DNA of 64,000 nt from Flavobacterium sp. HSC-61S13 (GCF_024171535.1 NZ_JALJZV010000005.1:62001-126000); one strand, 5' to 3'; positions 39,768 through 49,322 are shown, numbered from the stretch's first letter. Numbers and translations: made by a program. Notes: generated from the sequence alone by a model not told the origin.

Positions 39768-42700
39768 TTGTTTCCTTTTTTGATTGACGTCTCAATGTTT
39801 TTCTCTCTTTACTGCGTTCAAACAGCTCTCTAAAATGCTCGTAATTCATCGTGATGATAAATCCGACACCCGTTTCGATGACCTGACCTTGTAAAGCAAC
39901 TTGATATTGATTTTTTCGATATGCCCGCAGCATATAACGCCCGTCTTTTGACAACATGTATTCCGCAGACAAATCTCCAGCAATATTGGTCGACTGTTCG
40001 TTCTGACGTTCCGACCCCTCTAAACCAAAACTACTTCCGATAGTAACCTTTAGTCGATCATCTAACATACGCTTAGACACACCAACATTAAGATCAGTAC
40101 GATTTTCCTTCTCTCCCGAACTATAATCTTCAGTCGACTGTAAATCAAAGTCCATTTCGACACCGGCAATCAAATCTCCTGCTAGGTTATTCAACTGATC
40201 CGACAATATTTTACTGACACTTTGTCTAGCCATCGATTCTGCACTCATACCTCCAGCTTCGCTTTCAAAAGGATTTTCTCCAACAAAACGGCTCAATAAT
40301 AATAAGGCAAAAACCTGCTTATTCATCTCTGAAGGCTGTAGACGCAATTGCTCTAACTTTGCTTTTGTATTAGCCAAAACTTCCGATGAAACCGAATTGT
40401 TGTTTTCTGGCAAAGTAATATCAAAACTAATTTCCGGCTTAAGCAATTCCCCCTTCATCATCAAAAGCGTTTGGAAAGGTATTTTTTGCTTATAAGTGTT
40501 TTTAATCATGGGCGTTAGTCCAGAAAGCTGCGCTTCCAACAGATCAATTGGAGCTGTCTTAACGGTATAAATCGCAGTTAAGTCCAAGGTCGCCATAGTA
40601 GGCTCACCCGTCCAAACGATACTGCTGCCCTTTTGAATATCAAATTTTCTTTTGATAAAATTAAATGACATCTCGTAAGACCCCTCTGAAAATTCATATT
40701 TCCCCGTCAAAGTCGTTTTCCCAGATGGATCTATTCCTCCTGTCAAATCCGCTTCTCCTTTCAGTTTTAACATATCGCCATTAACTTTGTCTATGACCAA
40801 AATTAATTCCGCTTCTTTGTCGATTTGAATATCGACAAAAACCTCCATACCTTTTAAATTGGATTCGTTGACTTTATTTTCGATTTGTACCGTTTCCAAC
40901 AATTTTTGATCGCGTTGATCAATAAACTCTACGATACCTTCCCTATCGGCAATAGAAGGATCTTGTTGCGGCATCACTACCGTAAACTTGGTGTTTTTAT
41001 CAATGGCTATTTTACCGTTGACTTCTGGCTTATTCAAATCGCCTGTAATTTTTAAATTCGCATCTAAATACAGATCTCCATAAAAAAAGTCGTTGTCTTT
41101 CTCGGTTGAATTTATCGCTTTAAAATTGCTGGTCACCACACTCAAATCAAATTTAAAGTCCGCATAGTTCTTTGTATTCACTCGTCCATCTATCGTCAAC
41201 TTATTATCGTCAGCGTCTTTTATTTGGAAGCGATGTAAAACGATACCCGTTGGTGTAAAATCAATCGTTTCATTGATATCCTTATAATCCGCATTTAAGG
41301 GAACAACATGTATACCCACTTTATTAAATAAAAATTTACCCAATATAGATGGTTTATCCGCACTTCCTTTTATATCCAGATTACCCGATAAAAAACCTTC
41401 AGCATTGGAAATATTCCCCATTGAAAAACCCTCGATAGTTTCCATCTGCAACTTTTCAACATTCATCTGCAAATCAAAAGTTTTATCCAATGCTTTATAA
41501 AATCCTTTCATCGTCATTTGATTGCCATGACCGGATAACGCTATTTGCGCATCATATTGATTTTCCATCTCATTGCTAACTTCAATCGACAAATTACCAA
41601 CCTTCGCTTGCATGACTTCCAAATCAGTCACTTTGATATCCGACACAAAAACAAGGTCTTTCATGATATTGCGCAACTCCGCCTGACCATTTATAAACCC
41701 CTTAGCAAAAGTCACGTCTTTCTTAAACATTTCCGTGATGGTCTGAATATCAAAATCGATGAAATTGATTTGCAAGGGCGAATCAAAAGTAGTTGCAGTA
41801 GATTGTAAAGCGATCTTACTTCCCTCCTTGGATAATACAAAATCCTGAGCATTAACCCCCTCGCTTGTAAATCGAATTTGATTCTCCGGTTTAACTGTCC
41901 AGTTTTGATAGTTTAATTTTAGCGCATTAGGGTTTAATTTCACCTGCATATAGTCAGCTAAGGTTTCCAGACTCCCCTCCAAACCATATTGAACTTCATT
42001 TTCAGCGTCTTTGATTTCTAAATCGTAGTTCAGTATATTATTATGCATATCCCCATCTAAAATAACTTGATTGATTACAAAGCTTTCACTTTGCACCTGA
42101 TCTACCGCAAAATTGTATTTTAGAGTTTGATTTTTAGGCAGCAATTCAAAACTGATATTAGAAACCTTGTTTTTACCATATTCTATATCGGGAACATTAG
42201 CCGTAAAAGCAATATAGTCTTGAGCAGACAAATATTTTCCGTCCGCTTGTATATTTCCAAAACTCTTTAAATCTGGCAAAAATTTCGCCAATATCGGATC
42301 GTTTTTTACGGTTAATTTAAGGTTGACTTCCTGATCTTGTTCCTGTACGAGAACTTCTTTCTTTTTTGTACTACTCTTTGACTCTGAAACAGACTTTTTC
42401 TTGTTTTTTTCGAGGTCAAAATACGTAGAAAAGGTTTTTTTCAGTGCTTCTGGAAGTTTCGTTAGCTGGTATTTCCCAGTTATTGAAGCATCTATCAATT
42501 GAGAATTAAACACTATTGAATTAGAAGATTCATTTGATATCGCCTTCAGTGACATCTTGTTTAATTTATAAACATCTTTACCATTTGCCAAAGCAAAATC
42601 GTCAACATTTAAGTCACCATTCAAATAATCCGGATTCAAATCTGAAAAATTGGCAGTAACCAAAGCTTTAACGGCCAGAGGCTGATCGGTAAGATTTAGT

Positions 42701-44820
42701 TTCCACAAATCGACCTTTACGAAATCACCATCCATCACCAAACTCATATTCTTTTCATCGAGCTGTCCATTCGCCTTCACGGCAAATTGAATATTTGGAT
42801 CATTCATTTCTGTTTGCAATTGATAAGCACCACTTTTCACTTGTCCAGAAATCAATAAATCCTTGTAATTATATCCATTGAATTGCGCTTCTAACAAATG
42901 TCCTGACAAGGTTGCATTGGCGGTTTTCGGATTAAAACTTTCACCAGACACTACCGCTGTCAAGCTAATTTTACCTAAAGAATCATTTTTAATCAATCGG
43001 CCTACATCAAACTTGTTAACCACTGCATCTACGCGATACTTTTCCTTGTTTTTTAGACGCTGATCCAATTGAGCAATTAAAGAAACTGCTCCATAACTCG
43101 AATTCAATTTTAAATTGGTATTAAAATTACTGATACCGCCTTTAAAAGTTCCTCTTAGGGACAACAATGCCGGGAGTTGGATATTTGCAGGAACGGTGCC
43201 CTTAGGAACGATGTTCAATATATCCTTAGCAGTCGTCTGAAAATCTTTGATTTCCAGATCAAATACCGCTTTATCCATATTCGGCAATCCTTTGATATGT
43301 CCCGAAACTTGTGCGAAAGTAGAACCGAGTCCCTTTATAAAAAACTTGGTGATCTCCAAATCTTTAAGCGGTCCTTTAACCTGCGCATCTACGGTCAACA
43401 CACCATTGGGGTCATTTTTAAAAAGGGGCTGCTTGATTAAATCCGGCACAAAAAGTAATATATCTTTAAAACCTATTTTGCTATCTACTAAAGAGGCATC
43501 GACAACAAGATCTTCTAAGTGACTCGTCAACTCATCCGCATTTTCATACATCAAAACGACCTCACGTTGCAATAGAGTTTGTGGCGTTTTTAAATACAAA
43601 TCCTTTAAAAATGCCGTTTGTGCTCCATACATGAAATACGTTCTCAATTCTTGAATATCTAAACCACTCTTCTCCTGTATTAACGCACTTTTTATAGCCC
43701 CTGAAATATTATTGGGCGCAAAATGGAAATCGTCTAATTCTAAATTTAAAACGGGGAAATCCAAATGCTTGTAGTCCATGCCGACCTTTTGCTTGGGTGC
43801 ATTCTCGTCGTCAAATTGGACAGCAAGACCCTGCAACTTTAATTGACCTAAAGTTAGATTCCAAGGATTACTGACTTCAGCTGTTTTATTTGCATCATCA
43901 CTAGCCACTACAGCTTGCTGTTGCTTCTTGTTTTTTAATAAACGTACAACGGCCTTAGTATCATCAACACTCAACGCATCAATCACCACATTTTGATTAG
44001 CAAAATCTAATTTATCAACGTTCAGTTCTAAGTTTTTTAAATCGAGTTTGGAATAGATCTCCGACACGGCATCATCATACTCTACTTTGATATTGTTCAG
44101 GTTAATATCGCGAAGTTGCAAATCTAAAACTTTACCTTCTGATATGGAATCTGTTTTTTGGACAACAACACTTTCTAACGGATCTACGACAGTTCGTTTA
44201 AAACGAACATCGACACCGTCTAGGTTAATCTTTGGTACACTAAAAATGAATTGCTCCAAATCGAAGCGTTTGACTCTAGTTGAAAATCTATTCAGTTTTA
44301 AATACAAGTCATTACCTCCATACTGGTCGTCAAAGGTCACTAATATTTTATTTAATTCGATACGATCTAATGAAATAGCAAAGGGTTTAGACTCTTTTTC
44401 TGGTTCTTCTTCAGTCGCAAAGGCATCGATGATATAATCAAAATTAAATCGTTGATTTTTATCTCTAGTGACGTGTGCTACGAACTGATCCAAAGCGATG
44501 GAGTTCACTTCAACTGTATTGTTTAGCAATTTGAATAGGCTAATATCTACCGCTAAATTTTCGGCATAGAGCAAAGTATCTTGCTGTTGAGATTCTAAAT
44601 AAAGCCCTTTGACTACGATTTTTTTGGGAAAGCCGATTTCTATGCGCTGAAGCGCTACTTTGGTTCCGATTTTTCCCTCTAAGTACTGTATCGCTTGATC
44701 TTTAATTTTATTCTGTACAGAAGGAATTTGTATTAAAATGACGAGCACCACAAACAACAAGAGAATAGAAAGAAGAATTCCCGCTATTATCTTGGCTGAT
44801 TTTACGAATATTTTCTTCAA
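39760..44820 (-). CDS. tamB: TamB-family translocation and assembly protein
   Basis: A 1686-residue AsmA-like protein with one N-terminal membrane anchor (about 12-34) and a long periplasmic beta-rich body that forms a groove for lipids or unfolded proteins. The DUF490/TamB domain is at the C-terminus (about 1330-1640; LKGEADLTGGIDPSGKTTLTGKYE, GSIVWTGEPTMATLDLTA in parts). Repeated AsmA-type stretches with INLNNIKVEYDD-like patterns are spread over the first half. A charged Lys/Ser segment (KKSVSESKSSTKKK, about 815-830) interrupts the body. Length is larger than E. coli TamB (1259). It is the first gene of the tamB-tamL operon. Confidence 0.92.
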   Translation of the reverse strand: MKKIFVKSAKIIAGILLSILLLFVVLVILIQIPSVQNKIKDQAIQYLEGKIGTKVALQRIEIGFPKKIVVKGLYLESQQQDTLLYAENLAVDISLFKLLNNTVEVNSIALDQFVAHVTRDKNQRFNFDYIIDAFATEEEPEKESKPFAISLDRIELNKILVTFDDQYGGNDLYLKLNRFSTRVKRFDLEQFIFSVPKINLDGVDVRFKRTVVDPLESVVVQKTDSISEGKVLDLQLRDINLNNIKVEYDDAVSEIYSKLDLKNLELNVDKLDFANQNVVIDALSVDDTKAVVRLLKNKKQQQAVVASDDANKTAEVSNPWNLTLGQLKLQGLAVQFDDENAPKQKVGMDYKHLDFPVLNLELDDFHFAPNNISGAIKSALIQEKSGLDIQELRTYFMYGAQTAFLKDLYLKTPQTLLQREVVLMYENADELTSHLEDLVVDASLVDSKIGFKDILLFVPDLIKQPLFKNDPNGVLTVDAQVKGPLKDLEITKFFIKGLGSTFAQVSGHIKGLPNMDKAVFDLEIKDFQTTAKDILNIVPKGTVPANIQLPALLSLRGTFKGGISNFNTNLKLNSSYGAVSLIAQLDQRLKNKEKYRVDAVVNKFDVGRLIKNDSLGKISLTAVVSGESFNPKTANATLSGHLLEAQFNGYNYKDLLISGQVKSGAYQLQTEMNDPNIQFAVKANGQLDEKNMSLVMDGDFVKVDLWKLNLTDQPLAVKALVTANFSDLNPDYLNGDLNVDDFALANGKDVYKLNKMSLKAISNESSNSIVFNSQLIDASITGKYQLTKLPEALKKTFSTYFDLEKNKKKSVSESKSSTKKKEVLVQEQDQEVNLKLTVKNDPILAKFLPDLKSFGNIQADGKYLSAQDYIAFTANVPDIEYGKNKVSNISFELLPKNQTLKYNFAVDQVQSESFVINQVILDGDMHNNILNYDLEIKDAENEVQYGLEGSLETLADYMQVKLNPNALKLNYQNWTVKPENQIRFTSEGVNAQDFVLSKEGSKIALQSTATTFDSPLQINFIDFDIQTITEMFKKDVTFAKGFINGQAELRNIMKDLVFVSDIKVTDLEVMQAKVGNLSIEVSNEMENQYDAQIALSGHGNQMTMKGFYKALDKTFDLQMNVEKLQMETIEGFSMGNISNAEGFLSGNLDIKGSADKPSILGKFLFNKVGIHVVPLNADYKDINETIDFTPTGIVLHRFQIKDADDNKLTIDGRVNTKNYADFKFDLSVVTSNFKAINSTEKDNDFFYGDLYLDANLKITGDLNKPEVNGKIAIDKNTKFTVVMPQQDPSIADREGIVEFIDQRDQKLLETVQIENKVNESNLKGMEVFVDIQIDKEAELILVIDKVNGDMLKLKGEADLTGGIDPSGKTTLTGKYEFSEGSYEMSFNFIKRKFDIQKGSSIVWTGEPTMATLDLTAIYTVKTAPIDLLEAQLSGLTPMIKNTYKQKIPFQTLLMMKGELLKPEISFDITLPENNNSVSSEVLANTKAKLEQLRLQPSEMNKQVFALLLLSRFVGENPFESEAGGMSAESMARQSVSKILSDQLNNLAGDLIAGVEMDFDLQSTEDYSSGEKENRTDLNVGVSKRMLDDRLKVTIGSSFGLEGSERQNEQSTNIAGDLSAEYMLSKDGRYMLRAYRKNQYQVALQGQVIETGVGFIITMNYEHFRELFERSKERKTLRRQSKKETNE

Positions 44821-44839
44821 AATAGCTGCTTTTTATGAA

Positions 44840-44869
44840 CAAAAATAACAAAAAAGAACTGGTAGCCAA
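44840..44869 (-). promoter_or_regulatory. Promoter of tamB-tamL
   Basis: Minus strand: TTG, 19 bases, TATTTTTG; the ATG of tamB follows 20 bases on. Confidence 0.7.
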
Positions 44870-45016
44870 CCAAATTATTGATTTAATTAATTTTTAAGTA
44901 AGGAATTGTGAGTCGCCATTTTTATAAAATGACAGCCCGTACAGCGAAAATATTTCTAGAAAATAGGTCCTGAACAGCGGTAGTCCAGCTTATCCTAAAA
45001 AAGGCTGCTTTAATTG

Positions 45017-45039
45017 TAGTCGGTACTCATTACCGACTA
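45017..45039. repeat. Inverted repeat between tamB and the SRP RNA
   Basis: TAGTCGGTA-CTCAT-TACCGACTA: a perfect nine-base stem without a T run. It lies in about 220 bases that are otherwise without a recognised feature (44870-45087). Confidence 0.5.
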
Positions 45040-45087
45040 GGGGAATCAACAAGATGTTTGTGTTTAAAAAACCGAACTGTTTTAAAG

Positions 45088-45113
45088 CAAAAAATCTCCC
45101 TAAGAGGAAGATT
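45088..45113 (-). terminator. Terminator of the SRP RNA
   Basis: Minus strand AATCTTCC-TCTTA-GGGAGATT, an eight-base stem with one G-U pair, then TTTTT. It lies eight bases past the RNA. Confidence 0.75.
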
Positions 45114-45120
45114 AAAAGAT

Positions 45121-45214
45121 GGCAAGCGACCTACATCGCACCGCTACAACCACATACCTTTGCTGCGTTCCCACCCTGGAGGATTCTATAGGAGCTGGTC
45201 GTGTAGGACTTGCC
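45121..45214 (-). ncRNA. ffs: Small bacterial SRP RNA (4.5S type)
   Basis: The minus strand contains the universal SRP core CAGGGTGGGAACGCAGCAAAGGTA (in parts: CCAGGGTGGGAACGCAGCA) and the flanking TAGAATCCTCC. The ends GGCAAG and CTTGCC pair, giving a hairpin of about 94 bases. It binds Ffh to target membrane proteins for co-translational insertion. The predicted transcription start from the promoter at 45219-45248 coincides with the 5' end. Confidence 0.95.
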
Positions 45215-45218
45215 AGTG

Positions 45219-45248
45219 CAAAGATACAATCTTTTTATATTTTTGCAA
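45219..45248 (-). promoter_or_regulatory. Promoter of the SRP RNA
   Basis: Minus strand: TTG, 19 bases, TATCTTTG, ending five bases before the RNA start. A model match to the consensus. Its -33 overlaps the -33 of the divergent gene. Confidence 0.82.
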
Positions 45249-45276
45249 GTGATTTGTAAGATTTAAAGTAGATTTG
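45243..45276 (+). promoter_or_regulatory. Promoter of the glutaminyl cyclase gene
   Basis: TTG at 45243-45245, 23 bases, TAGATTTG at 45269-45276; the ATG follows at 45303. The upstream half overlaps the SRP RNA promoter on the other strand. Confidence 0.55.
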
Positions 45277-45302
45277 TATCTTGTACAAAATATAAAATTG
45301 AA

Positions 45303-46382
45303 ATGAAAAAACATAACCTTCTTATTGCCTTATCCTTAAGTGCTGCATTTTTTTCGTGTGAAGACAAAAAAAAATCTGAAGAAAATTTATTTAGCATAGA
45401 TACGAGCCATTTAAAACAGGTTTACCACTCCAATGATGCGCTAAAACTGACAATCGTCAATGAAAATGAATCTTCTATTGATTCTGTAGCTTACTTTTTA
45501 AACGACAAAAAAATCGGTTCCTCACCAAAGAATGAAATACTAAATTTCCCTTTGGAGAATGAAAAGTTAGGTTCTATTTTAATTAAAGCCCTGATCTATC
45601 AATCCAACACCCCTGTTGAGGCGACTACTCGAATAGAATTAGCTTCAGCAGTAGCACCAAAAGTATTGCAGTACAAGATTGTCAATACTTTTCCGCATGA
45701 CATTAAAGCCTATACCCAAGGTTTGGAATTCCTAGATGGCGTACTCATCGAGAGTACAGGAAATGGTGCTGGGAACAGCACGGGGATTAAAGGCATTTCC
45801 AGTATCCGAAAAGTAGATTATAAAACAGGTAAAGTATTAAAAATTGTAGAGCTTCCCGAAAGCGTGTTTGCCGAAGGAGCGACTGTATTGAACAACAAAA
45901 TCTATCAGTTGACCTATAAAAACAACGAGGCCTATGTTTACAATACAGAAACCCTAGTTCGAGAAAAAACGATTCCCTATTTTAAAGCGATGGAAGGTTG
46001 GGGATTAACCAATGATGGAACGCATTTGTATATGAGTGACGGATCAGAAAGGGTTTATATCGTAGATCCAGAAACCTTTAAACAAGTAGACTATATTAAT
46101 ATCTACACCAACAATGTTAAAATTGGAGCTATCAACGAAATGGAATGGGTTGACGGAAAAATTTATGCTAATATATACGGAGAAAATGGCATAGCCATCA
46201 TCAATCCTAAAAACGGTGCTGTAGAGGCAGCGATTGATCTTTCTACTCTAAGAACGATGGTCACTTATCACCCGGATATCGATGTATTAAACGGTATTGC
46301 ATACAACCCCAAAACAAAAACATTTTTTGTAACAGGAAAAAACTGGGATAAAATGTTTGAGATTGAAATCTTGCAAAACTAA
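45303..46382 (+). CDS. Glutaminyl-peptide cyclotransferase family lipoprotein
   Basis: Turns N-terminal glutamine of exported proteins into pyroglutamate. The 359-residue protein has a lipoprotein signal (AAFFSCEDKKKSEE, C19), then an extra beta domain at about 30-115, and a plant-type (five-bladed propeller) glutaminyl cyclase domain at about 120-359: FPHDIKAYTQGLEF, GNSTGIKGISSIRKVDYKTG in parts, EGATVLNNKIYQLTYKN, EMEWVDGKIYANIYG and LNGIAYNPKTKTFFVTGK. In Bacteroidota signal-peptidase products often begin with Q, so this enzyme would cap many exported proteins. Gene stands alone. Confidence 0.92.
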   Translation: MKKHNLLIALSLSAAFFSCEDKKKSEENLFSIDTSHLKQVYHSNDALKLTIVNENESSIDSVAYFLNDKKIGSSPKNEILNFPLENEKLGSILIKALIYQSNTPVEATTRIELASAVAPKVLQYKIVNTFPHDIKAYTQGLEFLDGVLIESTGNGAGNSTGIKGISSIRKVDYKTGKVLKIVELPESVFAEGATVLNNKIYQLTYKNNEAYVYNTETLVREKTIPYFKAMEGWGLTNDGTHLYMSDGSERVYIVDPETFKQVDYINIYTNNVKIGAINEMEWVDGKIYANIYGENGIAIINPKNGAVEAAIDLSTLRTMVTYHPDIDVLNGIAYNPKTKTFFVTGKNWDKMFEIEILQN

Positions 46383-46405
46383 GTTCAAACAGTGAAAATA
46401 TTACT

Positions 46406-46441
46406 AAACCATTACCGCAGTCTATATTGCGGTAACGGTTT
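46406..46441. terminator. Hairpin after the glutaminyl cyclase gene
   Basis: AAACCATTACCGCA / TGCGGTAACGGTTT with one mismatch and an eight-base loop, between convergent genes. No long T run. Confidence 0.55.
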
Positions 46442-46489
46442 ACATCAAGGTGCTCTTACTACTTCTCTCCCCCTACTAAACCTTCCTAA

Positions 46490-47134
46490 TTACAACAGCA
46501 TACCTTGATGCATAGCCATCTTGGTTAGTTCCGCAACATTTTTTGCCTTACACTTATTCAGAATATTTTTGCGATGCGTATCTACAGTCAGTGAACTTAA
46601 ATTTAATTCCTGCGCTATCATATTACTGGTTTTACCTTCACTGACCATCTTTAATATCTGTTTTTCTCTCTTGGTCAATTTTGAAATTCCCACTGTTGCA
46701 CTATCACTAGGTTCCTTTAATATTCTTGTTACTTCTCTACAAAAAGTAAGTCGTCCACCAAGCGCCTCTCTGACCGAACAAATCAATGAATCTACTGATA
46801 TACTCTTCAATAAATAACCATTAACCCCCTGCTCTAAGGTTTGTAAAATAACTCCTTTTTCTGAACAATTCGTTAGCATTAATAGGGCCATATTCGGCTG
46901 TAAAGCACGTATAGCTTTACACAATTCCATTCCAGAATAATCTGAAACATTTCTATCTAGCAGCAACAGGTCTACAGCATTCTTAGTTAAGAAAGACAAG
47001 GTTTCTGTACCGTTGTTAAAGCAGCCGATAATCTTAATATCACTTTGACTTTCCAATACTTTTTTTAATCCCTCCACTACAATCGGGTGATTATCTACAA
47101 TAACCACTTTTATTTCGGACATGCGATTTACCAT
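46490..47134 (-). CDS. NarL/FixJ-type response regulator
   Basis: A 214-residue two-component regulator. Receiver domain at about 6-122 with acidic pocket IVDNHP and phosphosite in LLLLDRNVSDYSG (D58 region), then a LuxR-type HTH at about 148-212 (LTKREKQILKMVSEGKTSNMIAQ in parts, NLSSLTVDTHRKNI). The N-terminus has two possible starts: 47134 and the ATG four codons later (MSEIKVVIVD), which gives the usual family start; I keep the longer one without strong support. Sensor kinase not adjacent. Confidence 0.9.
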   Translation of the reverse strand: MVNRMSEIKVVIVDNHPIVVEGLKKVLESQSDIKIIGCFNNGTETLSFLTKNAVDLLLLDRNVSDYSGMELCKAIRALQPNMALLMLTNCSEKGVILQTLEQGVNGYLLKSISVDSLICSVREALGGRLTFCREVTRILKEPSDSATVGISKLTKREKQILKMVSEGKTSNMIAQELNLSSLTVDTHRKNILNKCKAKNVAELTKMAMHQGMLL

Positions 47135-47499
47135 AGTTCAAAATTTGTATGCGTTACATTAAACGATTCACAATGTATTTTAATTTTACTTAGAAATTAC
47201 AATTGCTGATTTTGATAATAGAGTAGCTCTATCTTTATAAAAATCTACTATTCATCCAGCACAATAGTCGTACGTGTAAAAAAAACACAAATTGCACTAC
47301 ATCTAAAATCAAAAGTTAAAAAATGCTTTAAAAAGCACCAGCTTATTAAATATAAAAAATAAATTTTAATAAAATTCAAAATATCGATGCCAAAATACAA
47401 AATAAATACCTAAAAACAGGTATTGTAAGAGAATAAACAAATAGAGAAATTCGCTCAAGTTAAAAAGCTATTAAAAAAAATCAAAAATCAACCAAAATT
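47135..47499. other. Intergenic gap, very AT-rich
   Basis: 365 bases between divergent genes. No ORF, RNA gene, clear promoter box or strong hairpin seen. Both neighbouring promoters should lie here. Confidence 0.5.
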
Positions 47500-47994
47500 A
47501 TGAGTACAAAAATTGCATTATCATCGTTTTTAAAGAGAGCAACTGTATTAACTAGTTTATTACTTGTTACCCTACTTAGTTTTTCTTGTAAAAGTGACGA
47601 CGGAGAATCTGGAGGTAATCCAAACGAAAAAAACATCAAATTAACCATTACTACAAATGGAGTAATTGAAGAAGACTTTGCAATATTCACAGCTACTGGA
47701 AGTGTTGCTAAAAATCCATTGGAAGGAACTATTTGGAAATTAAATGGTACTGTTAAGAGCAACGAGCCCATAATCAGCCTTGAGGCAAAAGATTTTACTG
47801 GTGGCGTTAAAACTTATGTTATTGAATCTGCAAATCCATTAGCAATAGCTCAAGTTGGCATCCAATTCAGTGCTTCCGAGAAAAGATCTTATACCGTAAG
47901 CTATAAAGCAGAGGTGAATGGTAAAGTTGTTAAGGAAGACAACAACATTACGGTAAATAAAGATAAAGAGTATTCTCACATCTTTAGTTACTAG
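47500..47994 (+). CDS. Lipoprotein with Ig-like beta fold, unknown function
   Basis: A 164-residue lipoprotein: signal TSLLLVTLLSFSC with C28 followed by KSDDGESGG, an acidic stretch of the sort that marks surface-exported lipoproteins in Bacteroidota. The mature part consists of beta-like segments (NIKLTITTNGVIEEDFAIF, YTVSYKAEVNGKVVKEDN) and could be one Ig-like domain. No family recognised. Gene is monocistronic with a strong terminator. Confidence 0.68.
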   Translation: MSTKIALSSFLKRATVLTSLLLVTLLSFSCKSDDGESGGNPNEKNIKLTITTNGVIEEDFAIFTATGSVAKNPLEGTIWKLNGTVKSNEPIISLEAKDFTGGVKTYVIESANPLAIAQVGIQFSASEKRSYTVSYKAEVNGKVVKEDNNITVNKDKEYSHIFSY

Positions 47995-48010
47995 TATTTT
48001 TCAACCCTAT

Positions 48011-48047
48011 AAAAAAAGGATTAACCCGTGGGTTAATCCTTTTTTGT
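48011..48047. terminator. Bidirectional terminator
   Basis: GGATTAACCC-GT-GGGTTAATCC flanked by A and T runs, between convergent genes. Confidence 0.9.
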
Positions 48048-48061
48048 TTTATATAACTGCA

Positions 48062-48736
48062 TTAAGGATATAAACTCACTCCGTTTGCATCGGTAGTTAA
48101 TACATCCGACATATAATCAAACCACGGTCGCATCGCAACAAACGTTTTTATAACTTCGGATTGAAATTCTGGGCTCATAACTTCTTGATCCGTGATGGAA
48201 CGCATGACTAAAAACTGTTTCTTACGCAGTAAATCAATGGCTTTATGCTCCTTATCGAAGCCCTTAGGCGCTGTCTTCAATTCTTCACCGGTAACTGTTC
48301 CAAAGTATTCAACAAATTTTGGCTCCTGTATTATAGCTCTAAATTCACTGTCATCTTGTTCGATATCTTTTCGGATACGCAATAAATCATTTTTGTCCGG
48401 CTCCCAAAAACCACCGCCGATAAAAGAATTTCCCGGTTCGATATTCAAATAATAACCACCTCTTAACAACGGTTTTGTTCTTCCGAGATGCAAGCCAAAA
48501 TAATCTTTATAAGGTGTTTTGTCTTTGGCAAAACGAACATCCCTATAAATTCGATGTACGTGAAACCGCTCTATAGAGTCCTGTGCTTTCATGTCCTCAT
48601 ATATTGTTTTAAAAAAACTTTTAAGCTCACCAAAAACACGGTCAAATTCGACTTTATGTTCTACAAACCAAGGTTTGTTGTTATTCTGACTTAAGTTCTT
48701 CAAAAAGGACAAAGCCTCCGGGTTTACCTTATTCAT
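48062..48736 (-). CDS. DUF2461 family protein
   Basis: Uncharacterised cytoplasmic protein of 224 residues from the chosen ATG. Family signs: NNKPWFVEHKVEFD near the N-terminus, HVHRIYRDVRFAKDKTPYKDYFGLHLGR region (seen as HRIYRDVRFAKDKTPYK), and GGGFWEPDKNDLLRIRKDIE in parts. The reading frame can begin at 48757, but ATG at 48734-48736 overlaps the stop of the glycosylase gene as ATGA, which points to translational coupling and fixes the start (MNKVNPEALSF). Being coupled to a DNA glycosylase gene hints at a link to DNA repair, but that is only inference. Confidence 0.85.
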   Translation of the reverse strand: MNKVNPEALSFLKNLSQNNNKPWFVEHKVEFDRVFGELKSFFKTIYEDMKAQDSIERFHVHRIYRDVRFAKDKTPYKDYFGLHLGRTKPLLRGGYYLNIEPGNSFIGGGFWEPDKNDLLRIRKDIEQDDSEFRAIIQEPKFVEYFGTVTGEELKTAPKGFDKEHKAIDLLRKKQFLVMRSITDQEVMSPEFQSEVIKTFVAMRPWFDYMSDVLTTDANGVSLYP

Positions 48737-49212
48737 AATTGAGATATTTTTTTCCAATGTTCTATCTTTTCCTCCAAACGCATACTCGCATGCGCTCCAC
48801 TGGGAGAAGGTAAAGTTACGTATTCTACATCAGGTATTTCGCTCAGGTATTTATAAAAGAATTTTTCTGCGTTTTTACTAGAAAAAACGATGGTTTTCAA
48901 TTTTGGGTATTTCTGAATCAAATCCATGATATCGTTGGCTGTGGCTTGCTTTATCTTACTATCAAGGCTCCCCTCTCGTTCACAGCTGCGTAAGACATCC
49001 CATAAAGCGATATCAAACTCCATTAACAAGCTTTTGCGTGTTTCATAGTCTTCACTATATTCTCGTTGAAAAACACGGTATAATATCCTCCAAAATTGAT
49101 TTTGCTTATTGCCATAATACTGCTGGCATGCCAATGACTTTTCACCGGGCATGGTTCCCAATATCAAGATACGAGAATTTGGATTTATCAACGGCGGAAA
49201 CGATTGTTTCAT
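48733..49212 (-). CDS. DNA-deoxyinosine glycosylase (uracil-DNA glycosylase superfamily)
   Basis: A 159-residue enzyme of UDG family 6 (HDG), which removes hypoxanthine from DNA after adenine deamination. Motif 1 is LGTMPGEKSL near 18-27; YYGNKQNQFWRIL is the aromatic segment of the pocket; the late loop is LPSPSGAHA. The middle part contains ALWDVLRSCEREGSLD, typical of this family. The stop overlaps the DUF2461 start (ATGA). The chosen start MKQSFPPLI is the usual one. Deaminated-base repair is its expected job. Confidence 0.9.
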   Translation of the reverse strand: MKQSFPPLINPNSRILILGTMPGEKSLACQQYYGNKQNQFWRILYRVFQREYSEDYETRKSLLMEFDIALWDVLRSCEREGSLDSKIKQATANDIMDLIQKYPKLKTIVFSSKNAEKFFYKYLSEIPDVEYVTLPSPSGAHASMRLEEKIEHWKKISQL

Positions 49213-49288
49213 AGGGTAATTTTTGAGGAATTAGCAAACCATTAAAGTTATAAAAATTATTACATCCTAGCTACAGGATTGACAAAAC

Positions 49289-49322
49289 AAAAAAGCCGAA
49301 CTGTTTCCAGTTCGGCTTTTAA
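49289..49322 (-). terminator. Terminator of dnaK
   Basis: Stem AAAAGCCGAACTG / CAGTTCGGCTTTT with loop TTTC; on the minus strand TTTTTTG follows. It lies 20 bases after the dnaK stop. Confidence 0.88.

Noticed and set aside
41545..44437. Plus-strand frames of 60-116 codons opposite tamB
   Set aside because: They are antisense shadows of a long, clearly coding gene.
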